Assembly: GCF_020860705.1 (NCBI RefSeq)
Contig: NZ_JAJBTT010000036.1
Location: 1-64,000 of the forward strand
Length of the DNA stretch: 64,000 bases
Direction of reading: 5' to 3'
Source of the DNA: Akkermansia sp.
GTDB lineage: Bacteria; Verrucomicrobiota; Verrucomicrobiia; Verrucomicrobiales; Akkermansiaceae
Both the position numbers and the translations under genes were made by a program. Below the pieces are notes generated by a model. It worked only from the letters and a program-made list of their open reading frames with translations. It made no database searches and was not told the origin of the DNA. Numbering within the stretch: position 1 is the stretch's first letter; each line of letters starts with the position of its first letter. This document shows positions 44,787 through 52,883 of the stretch, piece by piece.

Positions 44787-46220
44787 ATGCGACCGAATCA
44801 ATACATCACACGCGCTATCCTGCTGGGTACGGCCATCACGGCTTCCTCCTGCATGATGGGACCCGACTTCAAGCCGGTGGACATGCCCATGCCTGCGGCA
44901 TTCAGAGGCGCCGGCACGGCCACGGAATCCATCGCGGACCTCCCCTGGTGGAAAGTCTTCAAGAACAAGGACCTCCAGGACCTCCTGACAGATACTTACA
45001 ACAACAACCGCGACTTGCAAGCCACCATGGCGCGCGTGGAAAAGGCCCGCCAGTACATCACCGTGACGGAAGCCCCGCTCTTCCCGTGGGCGGATTATTC
45101 CGGCTCCCTCAGCAAGGGTGCCAACTACACCAACGGCAATGTGATCCAGACTACCGGCAATACGCTGGCGCCCGGCACGATTGACGCCGGAATCTCCTGG
45201 GAGCTGGACATCTGGGGCAAGACGCGCCGGATGACGGAAGCGGCGCGCGCGGATTACCTGGCTTCCGAAGAAGGCCAGCGTGCGCTCATGCTTTCCCTGC
45301 TCCGCCAGGTGGCTGACTCCTACCTCCAGCTTCTCCAGCTGGACGAACAGCTTTCCATTGTTCAAAAATCCGTGGAATCCTATTCCGAATGCCTGCGCCT
45401 GTTTGACGAACAGCTTACAGGCGAGGTGGGTGACAGGCTCCAGGTGTCTTCCGCCAAGGCGGCCCTGGCCTCCTCCCAGGCCCAGATTCCCGCCATCCAG
45501 TCGCAGATTGCCAATCTGGAAAACGCCGTTTCCGCCCTGGCCGGCCGCGCTCCGGGCCACATCCGCCGTTCCGGCAGCACCAGGGACATCGCTTACAACG
45601 TCAAGGTTCCTGCCGGCATTCCGGCCTATATTCTTTCCAGAAGGCCCGACGTCCGCCAGAGCGAATACCAGCTGCGTGCGGCCAATGCGGACGTGGGCGT
45701 AGCCATTGCCAATTACTTCCCGACCATTTCCCTGACGGCGGCGGGCGGTCTCGCCTCCAATGACCTGCGCCACGTGCAGGGACGCCGCAGCGGATGGGGC
45801 GTGGGAACCAACCTGACCGGCCCCCTCTTCCAGGCAGGACGACTCACGGCTTCCGAAAAGGCGGCCAAGGCCGAATTCCTGGCAGCCAGCAAGGACTATG
45901 AACAAACGGTGCTCAATGCACTGGCGGAAGTTTCCAGCACGCTTATCCAGCGGGCCAAGCTGCGCGATATCACGGCCATCCAGTCCGAGGCCGTGGAGGC
46001 CTACCAGACGGCGGTGAAGCTCTCCTTTGAACGCTACCGCACGGGCCTGTCCAACTACATTGAAGTGCTGTACGCCCAGCAGAACCTGTATCCGGCCCAA
46101 ATCCAGCTTTCCCAGTACTACTACCAGCACGCCAGTACGCTGGTGTCCCTGTACACGGCGCTGGGAGGCGGCTGGAACATGAGTCACAAGGCTATCATGG
46201 ATGGCCCGCCTAAGCGATAA
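44787..46220 (+). CDS. Outer-membrane efflux channel lipoprotein (NodT/OprM type)
   Basis: Trimeric outer-membrane exit duct for the RND pump. 477 residues with an N-terminal lipobox (ITASSC-MMGPDFKPV; GPDFKPV is a signature of NodT lipoproteins). Two repeats of the TolC fold are visible: WWKVFKNKDLQDLLTDTYNNNRDLQATMARVE and the second half ILSRRPDVRQSEYQLRAANADVGVAIANYFP. It lies 44 bases after the pump gene. It may serve both RND pumps of this window, since the first has no channel of its own. Confidence 0.95.
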   Translation: MRPNQYITRAILLGTAITASSCMMGPDFKPVDMPMPAAFRGAGTATESIADLPWWKVFKNKDLQDLLTDTYNNNRDLQATMARVEKARQYITVTEAPLFPWADYSGSLSKGANYTNGNVIQTTGNTLAPGTIDAGISWELDIWGKTRRMTEAARADYLASEEGQRALMLSLLRQVADSYLQLLQLDEQLSIVQKSVESYSECLRLFDEQLTGEVGDRLQVSSAKAALASSQAQIPAIQSQIANLENAVSALAGRAPGHIRRSGSTRDIAYNVKVPAGIPAYILSRRPDVRQSEYQLRAANADVGVAIANYFPTISLTAAGGLASNDLRHVQGRRSGWGVGTNLTGPLFQAGRLTASEKAAKAEFLAASKDYEQTVLNALAEVSSTLIQRAKLRDITAIQSEAVEAYQTAVKLSFERYRTGLSNYIEVLYAQQNLYPAQIQLSQYYYQHASTLVSLYTALGGGWNMSHKAIMDGPPKR

Positions 46221-46266
46221 AAAAAGCAGCCCCTCAAAATCGGGAGAATCCTTGACTGTTTTTCCA

Positions 46267-46304
46267 TCCCCCCGGCAAGTACAACTTGCCGGGGGGATTC
46301 TTTT
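46267..46304 (+). terminator. Rho-independent terminator of the RND operon
   Basis: A perfect 14-bp stem (TCCCCCCGGCAAGT with ACTTGCCGGGGGGA) with a 3-base loop, followed by TTCTTTT, 47 bases after the channel gene. Confidence 0.93.
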
Positions 46305-46683
46305 CCGGCGCAGCGGAGAAACAGGCGTACGGGCCTGTCCGGCCCCGTCAAGCCGGCGGGCATACGCCCTCCACCGCTCCGGCAAAAGTGGTCTGTACGT
46401 TTGAACTGCCCTGCTCAACAGGTTATCCTGTATCCTCCCTCCGCATCGTTCCGGTTGAAGGAGCGGCGTCTCCCTCACTTCCTTTCTCCCTTCCCGGCAG
46501 AGGAAGCCAGGAGGAAGAAACCATGCCTGAATTTGTCTCAAATTCATAATTCATTGACCATTAAAACACAGAAAAACGATTTATTTTGTTTTTAAGGAAT
46601 TAATTTTTCATAAAATTCCTACTCCATAATTTCCTGTAACCCGGTCCAATTCCAGCCTTTACGGTTCATTTTCAGCGCCGTAA
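46305..46683. other. Intergenic stretch upstream of a PEP-CTERM gene
   Basis: About 380 bases with no convincing gene; short frames at 46286-46595 lack any recognisable feature. It turns AT-rich from ~46540. A CTGTAACC motif (46634-46641) recurs inverted as GGTTACAG at 46840-46847, next to the dyad boxes described separately. Confidence 0.35.
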
Positions 46684-46863
46684 CGGATTCCTAATCCGGC
46701 AACAATTAAAAATATTAACGGTGAATGGATTGTTTATGATAAAAGATTGAGTTTCATGGAAATTTAGCAGAACTGGTCTTTTTTTGACCCTTCATTTCTC
46801 CATGGTTCTCTAGTCTTTATCCCTGCCAGTTCAAGTGGAGGTTACAGGCGGATTAGGAATTCG
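46684..46863 (+). promoter_or_regulatory. Paired dyads CGGATT-N3-AATCCG upstream of a PEP-CTERM gene
   Basis: A perfect dyad CGGATT-CCT-AATCCG lies at 46684-46698 and a one-mismatch copy CGGATT-AGG-AATTCG at 46849-46863, centre to centre 165 bases, the nearer one 60 bases before the ATG at 46924. The same pair occurs upstream of the unlinked PEP-CTERM gene 56353-57078. The sites look like operators for a dimeric regulator. Including flanks they also form a 20-base imperfect inverted repeat (46681-46700 with 46847-46866). Confidence 0.55.
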
Positions 46864-46923
46864 TTAAAAGCCGGATGTTCCTTGGCAACGGGAACTCTTT
46901 TCTAACCCGCTTATAACATCAAG

Positions 46924-47697
46924 ATGAAGACCAAATACCTATCCCTTCTCATCGCCTTTCTGGGAGGCGGTCTATCCTTCGGGGCTTCCATCTCCGGCCT
47001 GGATTCTACATATTCAAAGGAGCACACCGTCTATAACGGACAAAACGGGGATTCCTTGAATGTCTCTTCCCCTACCACCATTCCAGGATATGGTAGTGGA
47101 AATGGACAACCACCAAATTCATGGACGATGGCATTCACCATTTCCAATCTAGGTACTACCTCCGGATCTGATGTAGGCCTGCTGTTTACCTACAATACCC
47201 AATCTCATCAGAATCTGGAGGGAATGGGCTACCAGCTGACGGAAGCTGGGGAGCTCACTCTGTGCGTGGGAGGCTATAATTATAACGGCGGCGCTGCTGC
47301 CAGCTCTCCCTGGAAAACGAATACCCTGTCCGGTTATTCCCCAGAACAGCCCCTTACCCTGTTTTACACATTCAACAATGGAACCGTCAACATCTCTGCT
47401 ATACTGGGTAATGACACCAGTACTCTGACTACCCTTGGAAGCCTTAGCGGGAGTGCTAGTTTCTCCAACCAAAACATGCAGCAGATCAATTTCTCTGCCA
47501 TGGGTTCTGGAAACACATGGACCCCCCCGAATGGAGTCAACGGGGAATATACCCTGAACAACTTTGACCTGTACATGGGGACTCTGACAGAAGACCAGAT
47601 GAAGGAATACGCCCTGAGCGCTGTTCCGGAACCGGCCGCAGCGTCCCTGAGCCTGCTTGGCCTGGGCATGCTGCTGGTACGCCGCCGCAGGGCCTAG
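46924..47697 (+). CDS. PEP-CTERM sorting-signal protein, beta-rich exported
   Basis: A 257-residue exported protein. The signal peptide (MKTKYLSLLIAFLGGGLSFGAS) leads into a Gly/Asn/Ser/Thr-rich region of beta strands resembling a lectin or LamG-like sandwich (TMAFTISNLGTTSGSDVGLLF, YTLNNFDLYMGTL). The C-terminus is a PEP-CTERM signal: AVPEPAAASLSLLGLGMLLV then RRRRA. Such proteins are processed by an exosortase and become surface or matrix components. No exosortase is in the window. The ligand is unknown. Dyad pairs lie upstream and a terminator follows. Confidence 0.85.
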   Translation: MKTKYLSLLIAFLGGGLSFGASISGLDSTYSKEHTVYNGQNGDSLNVSSPTTIPGYGSGNGQPPNSWTMAFTISNLGTTSGSDVGLLFTYNTQSHQNLEGMGYQLTEAGELTLCVGGYNYNGGAAASSPWKTNTLSGYSPEQPLTLFYTFNNGTVNISAILGNDTSTLTTLGSLSGSASFSNQNMQQINFSAMGSGNTWTPPNGVNGEYTLNNFDLYMGTLTEDQMKEYALSAVPEPAAASLSLLGLGMLLVRRRRA

Positions 47698-47710
47698 ACT
47701 TTTTCTATCC

Positions 47711-47749
47711 ACGGCCATCCCGGGTACAGTCCGGGGATGGCCGTTTTTT
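47711..47749 (+). terminator. Rho-independent terminator
   Basis: A long stem (ACGGCCATCCC ... GGGATGGCCGT) followed by six T, 14 bases after the stop of the 257-residue PEP-CTERM gene. It separates that gene from the SGNH gene 44 bases on. Confidence 0.92.
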
Positions 47750-47792
47750 CCCCTTTTTTCAAACGCCCGTTTTATTCCTTCCGGCCGCCTTC

Positions 47793-50700
47793 ATGAAAAC
47801 CAGACTTCCTCTCTCCCTGCTCGCTGCCCTGCTGGCGGCTGTTCCCGCCGCAACTGCCGCCCCCTCCGGTACGGATCTGGGCAACGTCATGTACGTGGGG
47901 GATTCCATCACCCATGGCATCAACAGCGCCTCCTACCGCTGGGCCCTGCACAAGATCTTTGCCGACAACGGCATTTCCTACAACGCGGAAGGCGTGAACA
48001 CCGGCAACAACGGAAGCGGCGTCACGGCCGGGACTTCCTACGGGGGCCGGGTCTTCAATAACGCTCACTCCTCCCAGTCCAGCGCGAGGGCCTGGGAAAT
48101 ATCCGGCAGAAAGTTACCGCCTTCACCCACCCCGCCCAGGTTTGAAGGTTCCAACATCAAGAACTGGCTGGGGCTTGACCCCACCAAGACGGACGGAACG
48201 CCCTACCAGAAGGCCCCCTTCACGGGAACGAATACCCCGGATACCTTTTTCCTGATGATCGGCACCAACGATCTTCTGTCAGATGACAACAACGCCACGC
48301 TGGCCAACCGTCTTGATTCAGTCACCCAGACTCTTCTGGGAGACATGGACACCATCGTGGACGCCATGCTCACGGCCAACAAGGACGCGAACGTCATCGT
48401 AATGACCATCCCCTGCTGGACAGAGCATGCCAACGGCAATTTGGACTCCACCCACGAGGCCGTGAACACCTACAATTCCTCCCTTCAAACCTGGGGGCAG
48501 AACAAGCAGGGCGTCACGGTCATTGACGTCAACAAGGGCATCATTGACGTGGCTTCCAAAACCCCGTTCTACGGGGTCAGCTCCATGTTCCACAATCCCG
48601 GGACGGACGGCATCCATCCCAACGCCCAGGGGGACCTGATCATGGCGGGCAACATCGCCAGGGCCATGGGCTACGCGGGCCGCACCGCCGGGCAGGAGCG
48701 CAGGGCAGCCTCGGAACTGGCCGTCAATTTCCACCAGGGAGGCCAGGCCCCCGCATGGACCGGGGTGCAGGACCTGGTAAACGCCGGGTTTGCCGTATCC
48801 AACGTCACGGTGTCCTCCGGCGGCATCAGCCTGGGTCAGGCCGGGATGAGTTCCATCAGCTATGAGTGGGCGGAAGGAACGGACCTGTCCCACGGCTTTA
48901 CCTTTGACTTCACGCTGAGCCTGGGGGACGGCGCGGACAACGGCTGGAACATCTCCGACCAGTTCAGCGTCAGCCTGGGGAACGGCTCTTTCTACGGAAC
49001 GCTTAACATCAATGAAGCCTACATCAAGTGGGGGGACACCATCCTGTATTCCACGGACATGTCCCTCAACACGGACAGCCTGCGCATGGCCTATGTGAAC
49101 GGCAATGAACTGGAAGGGCTGAAGGGCGGCTATTACATCTGGCTGGGGGACATGCTGATCGGGGAGGCTCTTTCCGTCACCTCCGGTTCCGGCGTCAACG
49201 GCGTCGTCATCCAGTACGGCGGGAGCGGAAACGCCCTCCTGAAAGACCTGTCCCTGGACGGCACGGGATCGTACGCGCCCACCACCTCCGGCCTGGCCAA
49301 CCAGGAAAACGCCTTCATTTCCTCCGGCCAGGGCACCAGCGGCTCCGGAAGTACCCCGGAAGGCAATATCACCTGGCCGCAGACGGGGTTCACACACGTC
49401 AAGGACGGCCTGGCCTGCTCCGGGGTCTTCAACGCGCGCGACATGGCGGATTCTTCCACAGGGGCGGCGGGGAACTCCGTCTCCGCGACCATCGTTTCCG
49501 GCAGCGCCGACTATATTTTCGCGAACAAAGGCGACTACACGGGCGATGTCTGGCTGACTATCTCCGGGGAAGGGAACGCCTCCTCCTGGTATGGAGCCCA
49601 CGGAGCCGAATACGGACAAAACGCCGGTACGCTGGACGGCAGCGCCTACCTGCGCTTCACGGGTTCCGCCGTGGGAGGAAACACCGTCTTCGGCGCCGTG
49701 AACGCCTCCGGCGTTACCGGAAACGTTTATCTGGAATTCTCCGCGGAAAACGCTTCCTTCAACTCCTTTACCGGCACCAACGCCTCCTCCGTGGTAGGAG
49801 CCTTCAACTCCAACATTGGAGGAAACGTGGACATCGTGATCAATTCAGGCACGTTTACCAGCCAGGTCATGGGCGGCATTCATTCAGGAAACAATAACAC
49901 CATCGGGGGAGGCACGAACGTCTACGTCAACGGCGGCAGCGTGAACGGGGACGTGATGGGCGGCGGCCTGACCGGAACCATTGACGGAGGCACGAACGCC
50001 ACCGTCACGGGTGGAGTCATCTCCGGTTCCGTCTACGGAGCGGGCAAGGGAGGCGACATCCGGCAGGGAAGCGCCGTGCGCATTACAGGCGGCATCATCC
50101 GGGGGAACATTTACGCGGGCGGCACCAATGGAACCGTTCAGGGGAATACGTCCGTCACCCTGGCAGGAAATTCCGCCGTGCTTTACAACGGTTCTTCCTG
50201 GGGAGACATTTCCGGGGGAGGCTCCGGAGGCGCCGTCAGCGGCAATTCCGAGGTGCGCATCAAGGACCTCTCTTCCGGCACGGCCGCCTACGGCTTTGAC
50301 AAGTACGCCGGGACCATCAGCGGCGGCACGAACGTCAGCGGCAGCCGCACCCTGGTGCTGGACCACGTGACCGTGGACCATTTCCTGGCCTCCCTGACCG
50401 ATTTTACCCACGTCTCCGTAGTTAACCGCACCAATACCACGCTGGATTCCCTGGGAGGCGCGCTCACCGTGACCATTGAGGCGGGAAGCAGCCTCGTCCT
50501 GAACGGCGTTTCCGGCATGACCTCCCTCATTCTGGGGGAACATGCCTCCCTGACTCTCCAGGGGCTTACCGCGGAGACGGTCATCGTGGACATTACCGGA
50601 ACGGCCAATTACACGCTTTCCCTGACGGAAATCCCCGCCAATCTGGATAATATCAAATTCCTGAATAACGGCGTCCTCTATGACGCGCAGATGACGACGG

Positions 50701-50819
50701 ACCCGCAGGCCAATTCCGCCATGGTCTTCGCCCAGGTTCCGGAACCGGGCAGCGCCACGCTCGGCCTGGCCGGACTGGCCGCCCTGCTGTGGCGCAGACG
50801 CAGAAAAATGTCCCATTGA
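47793..50819 (+). CDS. SGNH hydrolase - repeat passenger - PEP-CTERM protein
   Basis: A 1008-residue exported protein in three parts. After a signal peptide (MKTRLPLSLLAALLAAVPAATA) comes an SGNH/GDSL esterase domain: block I YVGDSITHG (~35-42), GTND at ~157-160, and D-x-x-H in DGIHPNAQG (~271-274). A beta-rich middle (~300-500) follows. The third part (~630-900) has Gly-rich right-handed beta-helix repeats of the pattern VNGGSVNGDVMGGG / VTGGVISGSVYGAGKGG / ITGGIIRGNIYAGG. It ends in PEP-CTERM: VPEPGSATLGLAGLAALL, WRRRRK. Likely a surface-displayed carbohydrate deacetylase or esterase, for instance on sialic acid or mucin O-acetyl groups (inference). The repeats resemble autotransporter passengers, but no outer-membrane barrel is encoded. 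Confidence 0.85.
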   Translation: MKTRLPLSLLAALLAAVPAATAAPSGTDLGNVMYVGDSITHGINSASYRWALHKIFADNGISYNAEGVNTGNNGSGVTAGTSYGGRVFNNAHSSQSSARAWEISGRKLPPSPTPPRFEGSNIKNWLGLDPTKTDGTPYQKAPFTGTNTPDTFFLMIGTNDLLSDDNNATLANRLDSVTQTLLGDMDTIVDAMLTANKDANVIVMTIPCWTEHANGNLDSTHEAVNTYNSSLQTWGQNKQGVTVIDVNKGIIDVASKTPFYGVSSMFHNPGTDGIHPNAQGDLIMAGNIARAMGYAGRTAGQERRAASELAVNFHQGGQAPAWTGVQDLVNAGFAVSNVTVSSGGISLGQAGMSSISYEWAEGTDLSHGFTFDFTLSLGDGADNGWNISDQFSVSLGNGSFYGTLNINEAYIKWGDTILYSTDMSLNTDSLRMAYVNGNELEGLKGGYYIWLGDMLIGEALSVTSGSGVNGVVIQYGGSGNALLKDLSLDGTGSYAPTTSGLANQENAFISSGQGTSGSGSTPEGNITWPQTGFTHVKDGLACSGVFNARDMADSSTGAAGNSVSATIVSGSADYIFANKGDYTGDVWLTISGEGNASSWYGAHGAEYGQNAGTLDGSAYLRFTGSAVGGNTVFGAVNASGVTGNVYLEFSAENASFNSFTGTNASSVVGAFNSNIGGNVDIVINSGTFTSQVMGGIHSGNNNTIGGGTNVYVNGGSVNGDVMGGGLTGTIDGGTNATVTGGVISGSVYGAGKGGDIRQGSAVRITGGIIRGNIYAGGTNGTVQGNTSVTLAGNSAVLYNGSSWGDISGGGSGGAVSGNSEVRIKDLSSGTAAYGFDKYAGTISGGTNVSGSRTLVLDHVTVDHFLASLTDFTHVSVVNRTNTTLDSLGGALTVTIEAGSSLVLNGVSGMTSLILGEHASLTLQGLTAETVIVDITGTANYTLSLTEIPANLDNIKFLNNGVLYDAQMTTDPQANSAMVFAQVPEPGSATLGLAGLAALLWRRRRKMSH

Positions 50820-50857
50820 GAAGGCCCTTTGTTTTCTTCAGGCCCGAATGGACAAAA

Positions 50858-50892
50858 GAAAGCCCCCGGCGCATCACGCGGCGGGGGCTTTC
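50858..50892 (-). terminator. Bidirectional terminator between SGNH and Nudix genes
   Basis: Stem GAAAGCCCCC / GGGGGCTTTC with a GC-rich loop. On the minus strand it is followed by TTTTG, on the plus strand by only TTTCCC, so it best serves the Nudix gene, with possible effect on the convergent SGNH gene. Confidence 0.75.
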
Positions 50893-50964
50893 CCGTTGCA
50901 GAAATGATCAAAAGGTAAGAAAGGGAATGCCTCCCCTTCTCCGGCGCTCCATGGAGCGGCCCCT

Positions 50965-51585
50965 TCAGGCTCCCCTGTTCTTAAACAATTCCAGCGCCAG
51001 CTGGGACCAGGTTTCCAGCTTGTCAAACATCTCTCCGGACAATTCCTCCGGAGTCACAAAACGGAGATTGTCCAGGGCGGCTTCATTCGCGCGCACCCGG
51101 TCCGTATCCAGTTCAAACAAATGGACGATCCCCAGGTGAACGGCCCCTACTTCATTGGAATCATCATTGATCACGCCAAGCACCCGCTGGGTGCAATTCC
51201 CGTCAATGACCAGTTCCTCCCGGATTTCACGCTCCACACCGGCCAGATAAGTGGAAACGTCGTCATGGCCGGACTGGCGGTCTACCGGATTGATGTGGCC
51301 GCCAATGCCAATGGAGCCCTTGTCATGCAGGCGGGCCTCCCCGCCGGAGCCGCCGCGCGTGTAATGCAGGATGCGCCCCCGGTGGCAGAAAATGGCGTAG
51401 GCGATGATCTGCTTGTGGGAGGGATCGTTCTCCGCCGCCTCCCGGTCCATGAACGAGGCCACTCCCGGCTTCATGAAAGCATCCAAATAATGATCTCCGC
51501 CTTCCCGGTGGCCCTGGAAATAGCCTGCCTCCTCAAAGGTGGCGCGGGGAACCACCAGAACCTGTTCTCCATTGTAACGTGACAT
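50965..51585 (-). CDS. Nudix-domain protein
   Basis: A 206-residue Nudix-fold protein of unknown substrate. The Nudix box is recognisable but stretched: GIGGHINPVD, then a longer insertion, and VEREIREELVI. The N-terminal part (QVLVVPRATFEEAGYFQG) and AVHLGIVHLFELDTDRV are features of the predicted phosphoesterase group often annotated as Nudix hydrolase-like. HTREGGSGGEARLHDKG-like residues (YTRGGSGGEARLHDKG) line the active site. It may hydrolyse a nucleotide derivative. Convergent with the SGNH gene. Confidence 0.8.
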   Translation of the reverse strand: MSRYNGEQVLVVPRATFEEAGYFQGHREGGDHYLDAFMKPGVASFMDREAAENDPSHKQIIAYAIFCHRGRILHYTRGGSGGEARLHDKGSIGIGGHINPVDRQSGHDDVSTYLAGVEREIREELVIDGNCTQRVLGVINDDSNEVGAVHLGIVHLFELDTDRVRANEAALDNLRFVTPEELSGEMFDKLETWSQLALELFKNRGA

Positions 51586-51683
51586 GGGGATACCCTACCC
51601 GTTTTACCCCTGCGCTCAACAAAAAAGGCGCAGCAACGGAAATTTTGAATCCCCTCCGGACCAGCCGCAAACAGCTTTCCGGA

Positions 51684-52223
51684 TCAGGAGAGCTCCCGGA
51701 CCTCCACGCCATGGTTCCGGAACCTGTTCATGATGCTTTCCAGCTGTTCCGCGCTCATCAGCTGGAGCGGCAGCCACAGCACCAGCTTCTTGCCAAACAG
51801 GAACAGGAGGGCGTGGCGGGTCTTGCACAGGGTGGTGAAGCGGTCGTAGGGAATGTTCATGGGGTCAACGCCCTTGCTGGAAAAAGTCAGGTAATCCTCG
51901 TGAAAAACGTAATCCTTTTCCTGATGGTACATGGGCACCTTCTTGTTGGCGGCCAGAGCGGCCTTAGCCAGGAAGGGAACGTAGAACCAGGACAGGATGA
52001 TCGCCATCAGCGCCCCGGCCAGGGAGAGCCACGCAAACAGGGGCAAAGGACGCAGGGAAAAGGAATACAGCGTCATCAGCACAAAGAAGGCGGTAATGGA
52101 CAGGTCCAGGGGCTTCTTCCACCTGGGCCGCACCGTATTGTACCACATCACCAGCACCTGGGTCGCCAGCCGGTCGGACGGCACGGGCTTGACGAGTTTG
52201 ATGACCTCTGAATCCTGCATCAT
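51684..52223 (-). CDS. YcxB-like membrane protein
   Basis: A 179-residue protein with two adjacent membrane helices (LSITAFFVLMTLYSFSL, LFAWLSLAGALMAIILSWFYV) followed by a cytoplasmic PH-like domain: DYVFHEDYLTFSSKGVDPMNIPYDRFTTLCKTRHALLFLFGKK, then LWLPLQLMSAEQLESIMNRF. This order is typical of the YcxB-like family, of unknown function. Divergent from the EIIA-ClC pair. Confidence 0.75.
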   Translation of the reverse strand: MMQDSEVIKLVKPVPSDRLATQVLVMWYNTVRPRWKKPLDLSITAFFVLMTLYSFSLRPLPLFAWLSLAGALMAIILSWFYVPFLAKAALAANKKVPMYHQEKDYVFHEDYLTFSSKGVDPMNIPYDRFTTLCKTRHALLFLFGKKLVLWLPLQLMSAEQLESIMNRFRNHGVEVRELS

Positions 52224-52439
52224 GGCGGAAGGGTAGCTTCATTCCCGCGGAAGAGAAAGCCTAAAAACAGGCCCTTTCCCCGCGTTTGTGTCAAAAAGGA
52301 CGCCGTGGAAAGGCCTCCGCCCTTTTTCCCTGCTCCCAATTCCCCGGGAAAGCCCCCTTCCCCGTACGCAAGCCAGAATTTCCTTGATAATCATGGTTCC
52401 CGTCATAGAATTAAAAGCCAAAAGCCTTTAGCAGATCCG

Positions 52440-52883
52440 GTGGCAGACAATCTTCAAATTCACGTACGCACATTCCAGCCCGCGACCACTCAGGAACAGG
52501 CCCTGGAAACTTTGACGGATTCCATGGCGGAAGTCCTTGACGAACGTCAGCTAAGGCACATCAAGAATGCCGTCCTCCTGCGCGAGGAAACGCAAACCAC
52601 CTATCTTGACCACGGCCTGGCCGTGCCCCACGGGCGCACCAGCGCGCTGGACTCCATGCAAGTCACCGTAGGCATCAGCCCGGAGGGCATCCTCTGGCCG
52701 GACGGAGACAGCAATGCCCATCTCATCATCATGCTGGGCGTTCCAACCGCCATGGTGACCGGCTACCTGACAACCATGCAGAAATTGCTGCGGTGGCATA
52801 AAAACGCTCCCCTGGGCCCCAACGGGGAATGGACGGGAGATGAAGCCAGCCTGCTGGCATCCCTTCAACACGCCCTGCAATGA
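52440..52883 (+). CDS. PTS EIIA-type domain protein
   Basis: A ~147-residue protein with the fold and phospho-acceptor motif of PTS EIIA (fructose/mannitol, PtsN type): LRHIKNAVLLREETQTTYLDHGLAVPHGRT, where His64 of VPHG is the expected phosphorylation site. The GTG at 52440 is taken as start; an earlier in-frame start (52305) adds a Pro-rich, implausible leader, so the exact start is uncertain. Its stop overlaps the ClC start (ATGA), implying translational coupling. No sugar permease is nearby, so a regulatory role on the ClC partner is possible (inference). Confidence 0.8.
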   Translation: MADNLQIHVRTFQPATTQEQALETLTDSMAEVLDERQLRHIKNAVLLREETQTTYLDHGLAVPHGRTSALDSMQVTVGISPEGILWPDGDSNAHLIIMLGVPTAMVTGYLTTMQKLLRWHKNAPLGPNGEWTGDEASLLASLQHALQ

